Positions 52,929-60,940 of a stretch of 64,000 nt of DNA are shown piece after piece. Source of the DNA: an uncultured Dehalococcoidia bacterium (lineage in GTDB: Bacteria; Chloroflexota; Dehalococcoidia; Lucifugimonadales; Lucifugimonadaceae). The position numbers and the translations under genes were made by a program. The notes beneath the pieces were generated by a model, which saw nothing but the letters and a program-made list of their open reading frames with translations, searched no databases and was not told the origin of the DNA. The stretch is from positions 434,001 through 498,000 of the forward strand of contig OY282385.1 of NCBI GenBank assembly GCA_958295935.1, in the 5' to 3' direction. Every line of letters begins with the position of its first letter. Position 1 is the stretch's first letter.

Positions 52929-54067
52929 TATGGTCGTCCCCCGAGTACGTTCTTCTCCCACAATTCGGAAAGCGAATACTCTTCCAGCCATTCTTCCAGA
53001 GCTTTGGCATCCAGCCACCGGAATATGGACTTGCGGCCTTTGCGCTCGACGACGACTATGTCCTCCGGCTCGAAGCAGTCCACAAGAGCCATGGATTGGG
53101 TGGCGACGATGACCTGAATCTTCGTGGACACGGCCTGTATCAGCCCGCCGACCACGGTAATGGCGTAGGGGTGCAACCCAAGCTCCGGCTCATCCAGAAT
53201 CAGCACGTCCGGCAACCTCTCCTCCGGCTGGAGCAGAAGCGTGACGAGCGCTATCACCCGCAGCATCCCGTCCGACGCCTGCGAAACGTCGAATAGCTGG
53301 TCGCTGCCCTGCTCGCGCCACGCCAGCAGGACGTGCCCATTGTCAGGCTCCAGCTCGAAATCGGAGAAGAAGGGCAGAATCAGGTGTATGTTGTCAACGA
53401 TCCGTCGGTAGCGCCCGCTGTCCTCCCGCTTCAGGCGGAGTAGCACAGGCGCAATGTTGCCCCCGTCCTCCTTCAGAAAGCGGTTGTCGTATACGCGCCA
53501 CTTATTTCGGATGCGAGCTGTGGCCGAGGTGTTATGAAACTGGTATACGGTAATGCTCCTCAGAGAATCTCTGGTCACACTGGCGGGGGTGTCGTGCTCC
53601 GCATGAATTAGAAGAAACGGAGATTTTCGCCCGTGTTCGCGTTCACCAGGTCTCCATTCGTCCACTCCAATATAAGCCCAATCCTTGGGTTCGTCTTGAT
53701 CTGAACTAGAATGTTGGTGATGCTCGTTAAAAAAGAATAGTGTGTCGCCTGCGGCATAACCCAATAGGAAACAATAATGATAATTTTTTTCATCCTCGGT
53801 CACCAGTTCTATTATCGCTCCCGTTATAGGGGTTGTAGCAGGCCCGTCGTAGAGAAGTTTGCTTGCTCCTCCCTGTCCTGCTACGTAGTTCGAAAGGCCG
53901 CTCTCATCCGCCAAGGCCCGATTCATCATCTGGAAGAAAGAGATGAAGTTGGACTTGCCCGCGCCATTGGGCCCAATGAGCGCCGTTAGAGATCGAGGCT
54001 CGAAACTAACCAAATGGTGGATGGTCTTGAATCCTCTGAGGGATATCGCGCGAAGCCTATTCCTCAC
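52928..54067 (-). CDS. AAA_21-type ATPase paired with DUF4276 protein
   Basis: A 379-residue SMC/ABC-like ATPase. Walker A is 'LIGPNGAGKSNFISFFQMM', signature-like 'VSQASDGMLRVIALVTLLL', Walker B 'PDVLILDEPELGLHPYAI' and the switch 'IQVIVATQSMALVDCF'. It resembles the AAA_15/AAA_21 ATPases of PARIS, AbiL-like and OLD systems. The GTG at 54067 begins 'MRNRLRAISLRGFKTIHHLV'. It is coupled to the downstream DUF4276 gene and preceded by repeat R2. A role as phage sensor with a nuclease effector is inferred. Confidence 0.88.
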   Translation of the reverse strand: MRNRLRAISLRGFKTIHHLVSFEPRSLTALIGPNGAGKSNFISFFQMMNRALADESGLSNYVAGQGGASKLLYDGPATTPITGAIIELVTEDEKNYHYCFLLGYAAGDTLFFFNEHHQHSSSDQDEPKDWAYIGVDEWRPGEREHGRKSPFLLIHAEHDTPASVTRDSLRSITVYQFHNTSATARIRNKWRVYDNRFLKEDGGNIAPVLLRLKREDSGRYRRIVDNIHLILPFFSDFELEPDNGHVLLAWREQGSDQLFDVSQASDGMLRVIALVTLLLQPEERLPDVLILDEPELGLHPYAITVVGGLIQAVSTKIQVIVATQSMALVDCFEPEDIVVVERKGRKSIFRWLDAKALEEWLEEYSLSELWEKNVLGGRP

Positions 54068-54140
54068 GACATGCCGTCTCCTCTCCCGTGGCCGCCGACT
54101 CTGTGACCTTGAGCGAGCTTCTCGGCGTCATTGTAACGCA

Positions 54141-54422
54141 CAGCCTACACTCCCCCACTCTCCCACTCATACGCCCATCTTACCGGCTACCAGGCCAACG
54201 TCGTAGACGAACAGCCGCGCCTACACCACGCCCTTGGTCAACGCTGTAGGCACCCCTTGGTCAGCGCCGCGCATATAGGCGCTTGAGGCTCAGCTCAGCG
54301 GTGTCGGCGGTTCTTTTGGACGTTGCCGTCAATTGCCCGTCAATTGAAATAACCCGCCTTCCACGTCCTGACCGGCGCCCCGAAGCACCTCCTTCAATTA
54401 CCCGTCAAATGAAAAAATCCCT
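54141..54422. repeat. Intergenic repeat R2 with AATTGAC iterons
   Basis: About 280 bp largely matching R3 (56170-56451): TTACCGGCTACCAGGCCAACG, GACGAACAGCCGCGCC, GGTCAGCGCCGCGCAT, GCTCAGCGGTGTCGGCGG and then GTCAATT-type repeats at 54328-54350 and 54393-54415. It fills most of the 385-base gap between darG and the AAA gene and so forms the upstream region of the AAA/DUF4276 operon. No gene is seen in it. Confidence 0.85.
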
Positions 54423-54452
54423 TTCCATTCATACCCCCGCCCCCGCGCTTCG

Positions 54453-55493
54453 CTAGCGGAGAAGCCAGCCACCTTTCGCCAGGGTCCCAAGCGCCAGCTT
54501 TATCTGACGCTCCGAAAACTGCCGCTTCCGAGGATTCCACGCATACGTGTACTCGACAATCTCGCTCTCACCCGCCTCGGGACGTTCACCGGCTACCCAA
54601 TGAACCGTAGACAGCAGCTCCAGACCAAACGACGACTCGAACCCATCTACGAGGTCGGATACCCTCTTCAGCCGCCGCCTGGTCTCAGGGTGGCCTGCGA
54701 GGAACGTGCCCGCGTCCTCGACCGCCCCCGGAACCAGTTCCAACTCCTTGAAGGGCGCGTCGCCCCCGTCCCGGTAGCCCGATATGAGATGCCCTTCCAC
54801 CTTCCTCAGCTCATGCCGCAAGTTCTCAGCATAAGGGCCGTAACGCCCCTTCTCGAATCTCAGCCGCAGCGGCTCACCCGCCTTTTCCATGAAGTACATC
54901 AACTTATGCACTTCCAACAGCGTCACGAACGGATCAAGCAGACCGTTGAGGTAACGCCGCATCAAAGTCACCAACACCGCACGCGCCGGCGTCATCGTGG
55001 GAACGTCGGTGGATCGGTTCGGACGCCCATCCGCAGGCGCGCTGCCCGGCGTAAAGACGACCACGCTCACGCCTTCCAACCCTCTCAGGGCCGCGTCGAT
55101 CCTGGGGCGCACGTCCGCCCAATTCAGTCCGCCCAGATCGCTGCCCAAAGGCGGCACCGCGATCGATCTAATGGAGCGCTCGAGGATCTCCCGCGCCAGC
55201 GCTTTCAGCCCGGCCTCTATATCCTCCATACGGCTCTTGCCGCGCCAGTGCCGCTTGGTGGGAAAATTGATGATGTAGCGCGGGTTGGTCAACTGGTCCG
55301 TCTCGCAGACGAACATACGCCCAGGCTGCACCTCGCCTCGCCTGCAGGCCTCGGCGTAGGCCCTGAAGTTGTCGGGAAACACGTTCTTGAACTGAAGCGC
55401 TATACCCCGACCCATGACCCCCACGCAATTGACGCTGTTGACCAGAGCCTCCACGTCCTCCGCGAATATATCGCCGGTCTTGTAGTCGATCAT
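54453..55493 (-). CDS. darG: DarG-type antitoxin: macrodomain ADP-ribosyl-hydrolase
   Basis: A 346-residue protein. Residues 1-~155 are a macrodomain ('DIFAEDVEALVNSVNCVGVMGRGIALQFKNVFPDNF', 'FVCETDQLTNPRYIINFPTKRHWRG', 'SIAVPPLGSDLGGLNWADVRPRI') that removes ADP-ribose from DNA bases. Residues ~165-346 are the DarG C-terminal (DUF4065-like) part 'LLEVHKLMYFMEKAGEPLRLRFEKGRYGPYAENLRHELRK', which binds DarT directly. ATG 55493 has GGGAGGA upstream; frames starting earlier are spurious. It follows darT by 17 bases in the same transcript. Confidence 0.95.
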   Translation of the reverse strand: MIDYKTGDIFAEDVEALVNSVNCVGVMGRGIALQFKNVFPDNFRAYAEACRRGEVQPGRMFVCETDQLTNPRYIINFPTKRHWRGKSRMEDIEAGLKALAREILERSIRSIAVPPLGSDLGGLNWADVRPRIDAALRGLEGVSVVVFTPGSAPADGRPNRSTDVPTMTPARAVLVTLMRRYLNGLLDPFVTLLEVHKLMYFMEKAGEPLRLRFEKGRYGPYAENLRHELRKVEGHLISGYRDGGDAPFKELELVPGAVEDAGTFLAGHPETRRRLKRVSDLVDGFESSFGLELLSTVHWVAGERPEAGESEIVEYTYAWNPRKRQFSERQIKLALGTLAKGGWLLR

Positions 55494-55510
55494 GCCGTCC
55501 TCCCGCTTGG

Positions 55511-56152
55511 TCAGTAGTACCAATCCGGCTTGATTTCGACTGGCGGCCGGTGTGCGGCCCACCCCATCGCTGTTAATACTTTGTCCTGAATCGTCCGGGA
55601 GTGTACCCCAACACGGGTAACCAGACCCCAGTCGAACAGACATTCTATTAGAAACTCAGCCTGCTTCCTTTCCCGGTTGTCACTCCAGTACTTGGCGTGA
55701 ATGGCGTCCCAGTCCAGCCTGCCCAATCGAGCAAGGTCCGAAAAATCCTCGAAGTAACCGGATCCGGCGTTCGATGCTGTAACGGCCCAACGCAGCCCGT
55801 TACCATCCGCCCAGGCAACCGCCGCGCGCAAATCCGCCTCCAGATGTAGTATCGGCCCTTGCCCGCCGCGGTAGATCAGTTCAGGATTGTCAGCCATATG
55901 TATCACGTAGAGCATCACGGATCGGGGGCTGAAGTAGAACGGCACGCAGTCCCCGACGCGCAGACCCGGGCGGCTCCTGAGGTAATTGCCCAACCTGCGT
56001 TGCTTGATGGTGTTCATGCCGATCATCGTTCCCGTATCGTCAGTGCGCTGCCGCATCTTCGCATCACACCAGAGATAGCCGTCCTTGATGATCGACCGCA
56101 ACCGATCCACATGGACGATGTGGTATATCTTCGGCTCGGTGGGCACAAGCAT
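55511..56152 (-). CDS. darT: DarT-type toxin: DNA ADP-ribosyltransferase
   Basis: A 213-residue DarT (formerly DUF4433). NAD-binding residues are in 'KIYHIVHVDRLRSIIKDGYLWCD' and 'MIGMNTIKQRRLGNYL'; the catalytic Glu166 is in 'ERKQAEFLIECLFDW'; 'CVPFYFSPRSVMLYVI' is also conserved. It adds ADP-ribose to thymidine or guanosine in single-stranded DNA motifs and blocks replication, often as anti-phage defence. ATG 56152 follows AAGGA. The catalytic residues are intact, so with DarG it looks like a working pair. Repeat R3 lies directly upstream. Confidence 0.95.
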   Translation of the reverse strand: MLVPTEPKIYHIVHVDRLRSIIKDGYLWCDAKMRQRTDDTGTMIGMNTIKQRRLGNYLRSRPGLRVGDCVPFYFSPRSVMLYVIHMADNPELIYRGGQGPILHLEADLRAAVAWADGNGLRWAVTASNAGSGYFEDFSDLARLGRLDWDAIHAKYWSDNRERKQAEFLIECLFDWGLVTRVGVHSRTIQDKVLTAMGWAAHRPPVEIKPDWYY

Positions 56153-56169
56153 AGTCAAGTCCTTGCTGC

Positions 56170-56451
56170 GCCTACACTGCCCTACTCCCCCCTCTCCCTC
56201 ACTCATACCCCCAGTTTACCGGCTACCAGGCCAACGCCATAGACGAACAGCCGCGCCCACACCACGCGGCCCCTGGTCAGCGCCGCGCATCGAGGCGCTT
56301 GAGGCCCCGCTCAGCGGTGTCGGCGGCCTTTTTGGGCGTTGCCGTCAATTACCCGTCAATTGAAACAACCCGTTTCTTCCCGTTTTGTGCCAACGCCCCG
56401 AACCCATTCCGTCAATTACTTGTCAATTACCTGTCAATTGAAACAATCCCC
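56170..56451. repeat. Intergenic repeat R3 with AATTGAC iterons
   Basis: A ~280-bp copy of R2 filling the gap between hsdS and darT. Its right half has two iteron clusters: 56344-56366 (two GTCAATT units) and 56411-56440 (three units, 11-bp spacing; on the minus strand AATTGACAGGT, AATTGACAAGT, AATTGACGG). The clusters lie about 190-290 bases upstream of the darT start. Confidence 0.85.
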
Positions 56452-56466
56452 TACGCAGGCGCCACC

Positions 56467-57864
56467 CTACCCTCGTCCCACTCCCACCACACCATCCCCC
56501 GCAAGCTCCTTGGCCGCTGCTTCATCCGGCAGACGAGCCGCCGCGTCGCGCACGTCCAGCTTGCCCGTAACCACATCGGCGATCAGCCGGGTGCGGTACT
56601 CCTCCAGCAACTCGATCTGACGACGGGCGCGGGTGACCGCGGCGTCGGTTCGCGCAGTTGCCTGGTCGACGTACTGGGCGATGGCACGCTGCTCGGAGAG
56701 GGGCGGGAGTGGAACATGAACAGATCGGATGCCCACGTGGGTAAGGCCGTACCGCGTCACCCCGTTCGCCCTTACGTGAAACTGATAGGCAGCCACTTTA
56801 CTCTGAAGAGTTCGGGCCAGATATGCCCCTAGCACTCCCTTGAAGGGCCGCAACAAGGCCAAGTGGTAACCAGAGAGAAGGTCATCGGCCGACTCCTCCA
56901 CCAGAGCCGGAACCCCAATATCGTCCCAAGTCTCAGAGTCCTTTGTGATGAGCACGTCATCTCGCTCTAGCCGGAATCGCTTGATCTCGTTCTGTGAGGC
57001 GGTTGCGCTCATGAAAGGCATAGTCTGAGTGATACGGTCGTTCTTGTAGACATCCACGTAGTTACAAAGACGAACTGGGAACTCGCCCTCTTTAGTGTGC
57101 TTGTCCACGTTGCTCACCCGCATTTCGGCAACAGTGCGCAGCCGCCGCACCTCCCAATGAGCCGGCACCTCGCCGAGCCATTCGACGCCCGACGGCCTGA
57201 GACGGACGTTCGGGTCGAGGCCGCGAGTGACCGCCTGGTTGATGACGGCCTGCCGCTCCTCCTCCAGCAGCTCCACGAGCCGCTTCTTCGCGCTGACGTA
57301 GCCCCGAATGCGCCGATCCACGTAGTCCAGGTACCGCACGATAGCCCGCTGCTCAGCAAACGGCGGAAGGGAGCATTGGATCATCTTGAAGTGCTCCGGT
57401 CGCAGACTCCACATATCCGAAGCGATCCCATACGACCATCGTTCGGCCTCTGTTGCGAAGCTCGGCGTCCTGAACAGATGGTGGAAGTAAAGTGGATCAA
57501 CTCCGTTGCGAGGGCGTTGCACAATGTAAGCTGGGCTGACAATCCCCCTGTACTTCGATACGCCAACCGCGCCTTGCCACGCTCGCATTTTGTTATAGAC
57601 AATGTCACAGGGATGGACGAGCTTGTAGGCCGATTTGTCGAGCCGCGAACTGTCCTTCTGAGATCTGTCCTGCAATAATGCCCGTTGCAGAATGACTCCT
57701 GCGCCTATAGTGACGGACAGTAACTGTTCATCTGGGTGACCGCGCTCGTTGATTTCAGTGAACACCGCACGGCTAGGCCGCACCTCCCAATGCGCCGGCA
57801 CATCGCCAAGCCACTCGACGCCCGACGGCTTGTAGGTGGGGTATGGGTGAAGGGTGGGGGTCAT
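56467..57864 (-). CDS. hsdS: Type I restriction-modification specificity subunit HsdS
   Basis: A 465-residue two-TRD specificity subunit. It starts 'MTPTLHPYPTYKPSGVEWLGDVPAHWEVR', then target domain 1, central conserved helix region 'PPFAEQRAIVRYLDYVDRRIRGYVSAKKRLVELLEEERQAVINQAVTRGL', the second copy 'PSGVEWLGEVPAHWEVRRLR', target domain 2, and the distal helix 'PPLSEQRAIAQYVDQATARTDAAV'. It determines the DNA site for HsdM/HsdR. Neither partner is intact in the window. Its ATG overlaps the DUF6602 gene stop. Decayed copies of its first ~15-35 codons occur four times at 59.0-62.5 kb. Confidence 0.93.
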   Translation of the reverse strand: MTPTLHPYPTYKPSGVEWLGDVPAHWEVRPSRAVFTEINERGHPDEQLLSVTIGAGVILQRALLQDRSQKDSSRLDKSAYKLVHPCDIVYNKMRAWQGAVGVSKYRGIVSPAYIVQRPRNGVDPLYFHHLFRTPSFATEAERWSYGIASDMWSLRPEHFKMIQCSLPPFAEQRAIVRYLDYVDRRIRGYVSAKKRLVELLEEERQAVINQAVTRGLDPNVRLRPSGVEWLGEVPAHWEVRRLRTVAEMRVSNVDKHTKEGEFPVRLCNYVDVYKNDRITQTMPFMSATASQNEIKRFRLERDDVLITKDSETWDDIGVPALVEESADDLLSGYHLALLRPFKGVLGAYLARTLQSKVAAYQFHVRANGVTRYGLTHVGIRSVHVPLPPLSEQRAIAQYVDQATARTDAAVTRARRQIELLEEYRTRLIADVVTGKLDVRDAAARLPDEAAAKELAGDGVVGVGRG

Positions 57865-58814
57865 GGTGAGCCCATACTGTCTGCCTCGCGAATGTGAGAA
57901 TTGTATTGGGCTCCAAGGCAAGGATAAGTGTAATATTTTGAAACCGGTTCACCATAGTTCTCGTCTATGTTTGTTGTGTTGAGTACAGAGCGATGGAGAT
58001 GTCCCGAAATATGTGAGAAATATCTGTAAAAAGTGTTATCCGGTTCTTGGTCGTGGACGGCTAAGAGAAGCTGTTTATCCCTATCCGTCATGTACGTGGC
58101 GTTAACAGTGCCGGTATCTTTTGCTTCATACCATACTGCGCCATGGCCAAGGACGCAAAGCATTGTAACCATTTCACTGCGCTCAAGCGAGGCGTTAATC
58201 TGGCCAAACCGAAAAGCAATATCTCGGAATTCAATACCCCCACTGATTCCTATCCCGATGATAGCGGTGTGAAGCGGATTCAATATGCATCCTGGCCTGT
58301 CGAATTTAGGTATGTGTTGATTCTCTGTTATGTGGCCGTAAAGGTTCGCAGGGCGTTCCAATCGCGAGAGCTTAACTAGCTTCTCCATCGCCTTATCAAG
58401 TTCCTCAAACCCTAACGTTTGCTTGACCTCCGCTCCCGCGTAGATACTTTCTATGGGAAAATGAAAACGACGTGATTCTGGTGTTGCTCCGAGTTTGAGC
58501 ACAGGCGACCATATCGGGTCTCGAATCACTATATCGCAATCTTCGGCCGTTCTGCCTTTTCGGTCGTTCACGACTCCTTTGTCTACGAAGTATCTTCTTG
58601 GTAGAAGTTTTGAAATCTCTTGCCGTACGACGTCCTCGACTCCAAGACCGGAATCGAAGTTGCGGATATTAAACTTTTTTTCAATCTCAGCCTCAGCAAT
58701 GATCCGGTTTTGAGCTACTTGGCAGGTAAGCAAGAGACCAGAACTAAGGGTTTCTCTCCGCCCTGAGTATGGTTGCCACTTGTCGACATCAGGTAGCTGT
58801 TCATTCCAGTTCAT
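57861..58814 (-). CDS. DUF6602-like protein inserted upstream of hsdS
   Basis: A 317-residue soluble protein. I recognise the DUF6602 pattern: N-terminal 'ETLSSGLLLTCQVAQNRIIAEAEIEKKFN', then 'EISKLLPRRYFVDKGVVNDRKGRTAEDCDIVIRDP' and 'IESIYAGAEVKQTLGFEELDKAMEKLVKL'. The D-C-D-I-V-I-x-D ... E-V-K arrangement is PD-(D/E)xK nuclease-like (Asp in DCDIV, Glu-x-Lys in AEVK). The stop overlaps hsdS by four bases (ATGA). GC is lower than its neighbours. It sits where hsdM should be, so it has probably been inserted between hsdM and hsdS, or has replaced part of hsdM. Confidence 0.8.
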   Translation of the reverse strand: MNWNEQLPDVDKWQPYSGRRETLSSGLLLTCQVAQNRIIAEAEIEKKFNIRNFDSGLGVEDVVRQEISKLLPRRYFVDKGVVNDRKGRTAEDCDIVIRDPIWSPVLKLGATPESRRFHFPIESIYAGAEVKQTLGFEELDKAMEKLVKLSRLERPANLYGHITENQHIPKFDRPGCILNPLHTAIIGIGISGGIEFRDIAFRFGQINASLERSEMVTMLCVLGHGAVWYEAKDTGTVNATYMTDRDKQLLLAVHDQEPDNTFYRYFSHISGHLHRSVLNTTNIDENYGEPVSKYYTYPCLGAQYNSHIREADSMGSP

Positions 58815-58865
58815 GCCAATCCTCCCTGCATAGAGTTGCCGGCCCTTATGTTTCCTGCTCCAACA

Positions 58866-59299
58866 TCAGTATATCAATTCGGTTTCCTCCAACGGGTGCA
58901 TTGGCTGCGACTCGCAGAAGCGGCGGGTGAAGCTGATCTCATAGCCAACCTTGACGCTGGCCGGTACGTACCAAGCGTCCGGGACGTAGGACAGTGCTCC
59001 GCGATGCGCCGGCGTGCCGCCCGTCCGTGGAATCCCCGACGGCCTGCAGGCAGGGTAGGGATAAAGGGTGGCCATAGCTCTAGCTCTGCCAACCTCGCCT
59101 ATAATCTGTGGTCCTATTGCGAGCGAACGCTTGGCGGCCGTTGTTGGGCGGAGTCCCCTTCCTGCGATGGCGACCTTGGTGAACTCGATCGTCGCTCTCC
59201 CATGGCGGCGGAGAACCTCACGGGTAATCGGGAAAAACGAATAGGCGCTGTCCAGGGCCGTCTTCTCGTCGCCCGACTCGGCAGGCAACGCTGGAACCC
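58866..59299 (-). pseudogene. Composite relic: DUF middle part, TIR end, hsdS start, HsdM end
   Basis: Reading down the minus strand, four recognisable pieces follow each other. 59299-59165 matches the middle of the intact partner gene at 63013 ('PAESGDEKTALDSAYSFFPITREVL'). 59160-59088 corresponds to the last codons of the TIR genes in a shifted frame. 59080-59000 is a decayed hsdS start ('MATLYPYPACRPSGIPRTGG'). 59000-58866 is the HsdM C-terminus ('SYVPDAWYVPASVKVGYEISFTRRF'). An accidental open frame (58866-59360) runs through all of them. It shows that DUF, TIR and hsdS once stood in this order here. Confidence 0.75.
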
Positions 59300-59366
59300 C
59301 ATCCAACCTGAGTTGAACTATCTCAGCGTTCCTGGCCTCATTGACTGAACTGCGGGCCATCTATCG

Positions 59367-59813
59367 CTACCACCTGAAGGGCTGTATCGTTCCTCGTTTA
59401 CTCTCCCAACTCACAGGCCCATCTATATAGCAATCGCCTGCCTTCACGTACACGTCTCCAGGTATGCGCCAATACTCCACCTTGCCTATTGCCCACACTT
59501 TTTCCCCTCTGCCTTTGTCCTCCATCTTCCAGTTCCTATTCCCCAAGCAGGATACGGTATAGATGCTATCAATTGGGGTCACGCCTTCGGGTTCGCGACC
59601 AGGCCTCTTCCACGTCTCTTCGCCCCACAGCCAAGGCGGATACTTGTACTCCGGCTCTGAAATGCGAGCCAGATCAAATCTAGGCGCAGGTTCCAGTGTG
59701 GGCGTGACTGTAGGAATGCCTGTAGGAACCAGGTACTCTGCGCCAGGCTCATTCAACGTGCATCCCACTGCCATCAGCAGAATCATTCCAGTGGCTATCA
59801 ACAGTCTGATCAT
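59367..59813 (-). CDS. Small lipoprotein, inserted into the DUF remnant
   Basis: A 148-residue protein with signal peptide 'MIRLLIATGMILLMAVGC' (lipobox AVGC), a Thr/Pro/Glu linker and a C-terminal region 'SIYTVSCLGNRNWKMEDKG' to 'EYWRIPGDVYVKAGDCYI' with two cysteines. I recognise no family. It lies between the two halves of a broken copy of the DUF gene: homology stops at about 59299 on one side and resumes at about 59885 on the other. It therefore arrived as a ~590-bp insertion. No inverted repeats or transposase accompany it. Confidence 0.65.
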   Translation of the reverse strand: MIRLLIATGMILLMAVGCTLNEPGAEYLVPTGIPTVTPTLEPAPRFDLARISEPEYKYPPWLWGEETWKRPGREPEGVTPIDSIYTVSCLGNRNWKMEDKGRGEKVWAIGKVEYWRIPGDVYVKAGDCYIDGPVSWESKRGTIQPFRW

Positions 59814-59884
59814 CGTTCCCTCTCATTCCTAGACTGTTCGCATTGATCGCACCACTCATGGTTCGGAGGCAATGCCGACAGACA

Positions 59885-60044
59885 CAGTTCGCAGTTGAGT
59901 AACAATCCTCGTCAGCATCTCGATGCACAGTTCCCAAGCAGCATCCTTGCCGGCCGATTGGAAAGTTATCTCCGCACTCGCCCACTTAGGCCCCAATTCT
60001 ACTCTCTCCAAACGAAAATCACTGAACGATTTTCCCGAATTCAT
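59885..60044 (-). pseudogene. N-terminal remnant of the TIR-partner DUF gene
   Basis: From ATG 60044, 'FSDFRLERVELGPKWASAEITFQSAGKDAAWELCIEMLTRIVTQ' matches residues 7-50 of the intact gene at 63013-63495. The upstream sequence including the GGGAGGGTAC ribosome-binding region also matches. Homology ends at about 59885 where the lipoprotein insertion begins; the frame then runs to a chance stop at 59856. Confidence 0.85.
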
Positions 60045-60063
60045 CCTGAGTACCCTCCCACAA

Positions 60064-60106
60064 CCTTGACCTGCGGCCTGTAGGCAGAATAGGGGCGGAG
60101 GGTGGC
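60064..60106 (-). pseudogene. hsdS start remnant after TIR gene 1
   Basis: Starting ATG 60106, eight bases after the TIR gene's stop, 'MATLRPYSAYRP' matches the start of HsdS ('MTPTLHPYPTYKPSG'). It breaks off directly into the upstream region of the DUF remnant. Only about 14 codons remain. Confidence 0.65.
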
Positions 60107-60113
60107 CATGGCT

Positions 60114-60677
60114 CTAGTTCCGCCAGCCTCGCCGATAATCTCCAGCCCTATTGCGAGCGAACGCCCGGCGGCCGTTATTGGGCGGGGTCCCCTCCCGGCG
60201 CACGAACGCACGCTGAATCCATTTGGCAATCCTGGCAGGCGCCCAGGGATTCGGCCAATCGTAGATGAACGCGTAGGGATCGTCTCCTTTCCTGTTATCC
60301 GCAAGGCGAGGAGGAATCCGGCGAGGGTTAAGCTTCTTCCCGTAATCAGGATGGTTTGGAAGCACGATGCCCAGCAGCCCGCACCGGGAGTTCTTCTTGG
60401 TCTTCCTAATGCTTGAACCGATCTCCCAATCCACGTGCTTGCGCCGCCAGGTGTGAGGACCTATCAGCACGATGGTGACGCTGGCATCCCGTATGTGTTC
60501 GTCGCGAATCTTCTGACGCACCCTCGCCGTTCTCAAGTCGGTGTCGTCGATGTCCCCGGTATCAACCGACTTGTCGATCATGCGGTTCCCCATCATGCGA
60601 ACGAAGTCTTTTTTGCGCTTGATGTCCTCTTCGTGAAAGCTGATGAAGACCTTGCGCCTGGGTGTCTTGGCAGCCAT
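60114..60677 (-). CDS. TIR-like (MTH538/ThsB-type) protein 1
   Basis: A 187-residue protein of the DUF1863/MTH538 TIR-like family found in Thoeris ThsB. It has 'RRKVFISFHEEDIKRKKDFVRMM' (first strand and helix), 'RQKIRDEHIRDASVTIVLIGPHTWRRKHVDWEIGSSI' (second strand, conserved W/K and the WEI motif), 'CGLLGIVLPNHPD' and 'RIPPRLADNRKGDDPYAFIYDW'. ThsB proteins make a cyclic ADP-ribose signal from NAD on infection. No ThsA effector is seen. ATG 60677 is used, since the TIR fold begins seven residues on. An hsdS start relic follows the stop, as with the other TIR copy. Confidence 0.88.
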   Translation of the reverse strand: MAAKTPRRKVFISFHEEDIKRKKDFVRMMGNRMIDKSVDTGDIDDTDLRTARVRQKIRDEHIRDASVTIVLIGPHTWRRKHVDWEIGSSIRKTKKNSRCGLLGIVLPNHPDYGKKLNPRRIPPRLADNRKGDDPYAFIYDWPNPWAPARIAKWIQRAFVRREGTPPNNGRRAFARNRAGDYRRGWRN

Positions 60678-60799
60678 GGCAATACTCCCGCCTACTACGC
60701 CTACTACAGGATCACGCGCCGTCGCCAGCAGGATCGCGGCGATGCCCAACCCTTGACGCTCTCACGGACAAAATAAATATCGCCGTTCGATTCCTCGGC

Positions 60800-60926
60800 G
60801 AAATCAACTAAGCTTACCGAATTCCCCCTCCAACCGCCTCACCACCCACCCGCCAATGCGCCGACACGCGCCGCCCAGCCGCGGAACCCCCAACGGCCTG
60901 CAGGCAGGACACGGCAGGAAGGGATA
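60800..60926 (-). pseudogene. hsdS start remnant after the KAP gene
   Basis: On the minus strand from about 60926 the sequence reads 'YPFLPCPACRPLGVPRLGG' and then a frame-slipped '...VVRRLEG', a decayed version of the HsdS opening (P-Y-P-A-Y-R-P-S-G-V-E-W-L-G ... RRL). It follows 15 bases after the KAP stop, a position like those behind the TIR genes. The rest of 60678-60799 shows nothing recognisable. Confidence 0.55.
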
Positions 60927-60940
60927 GCGCACCACCGCCG

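Noticed and set aside
49533-59299. Functional type I restriction-modification system
   Set aside because: Only hsdS is complete; HsdR is reduced to its N-terminal part and HsdM to C-terminal pieces.
58866-59360. 164-codon open frame as a real gene
   Set aside because: It runs through four unrelated gene fragments, partly in their wrong frames, so it is an accidental composite.
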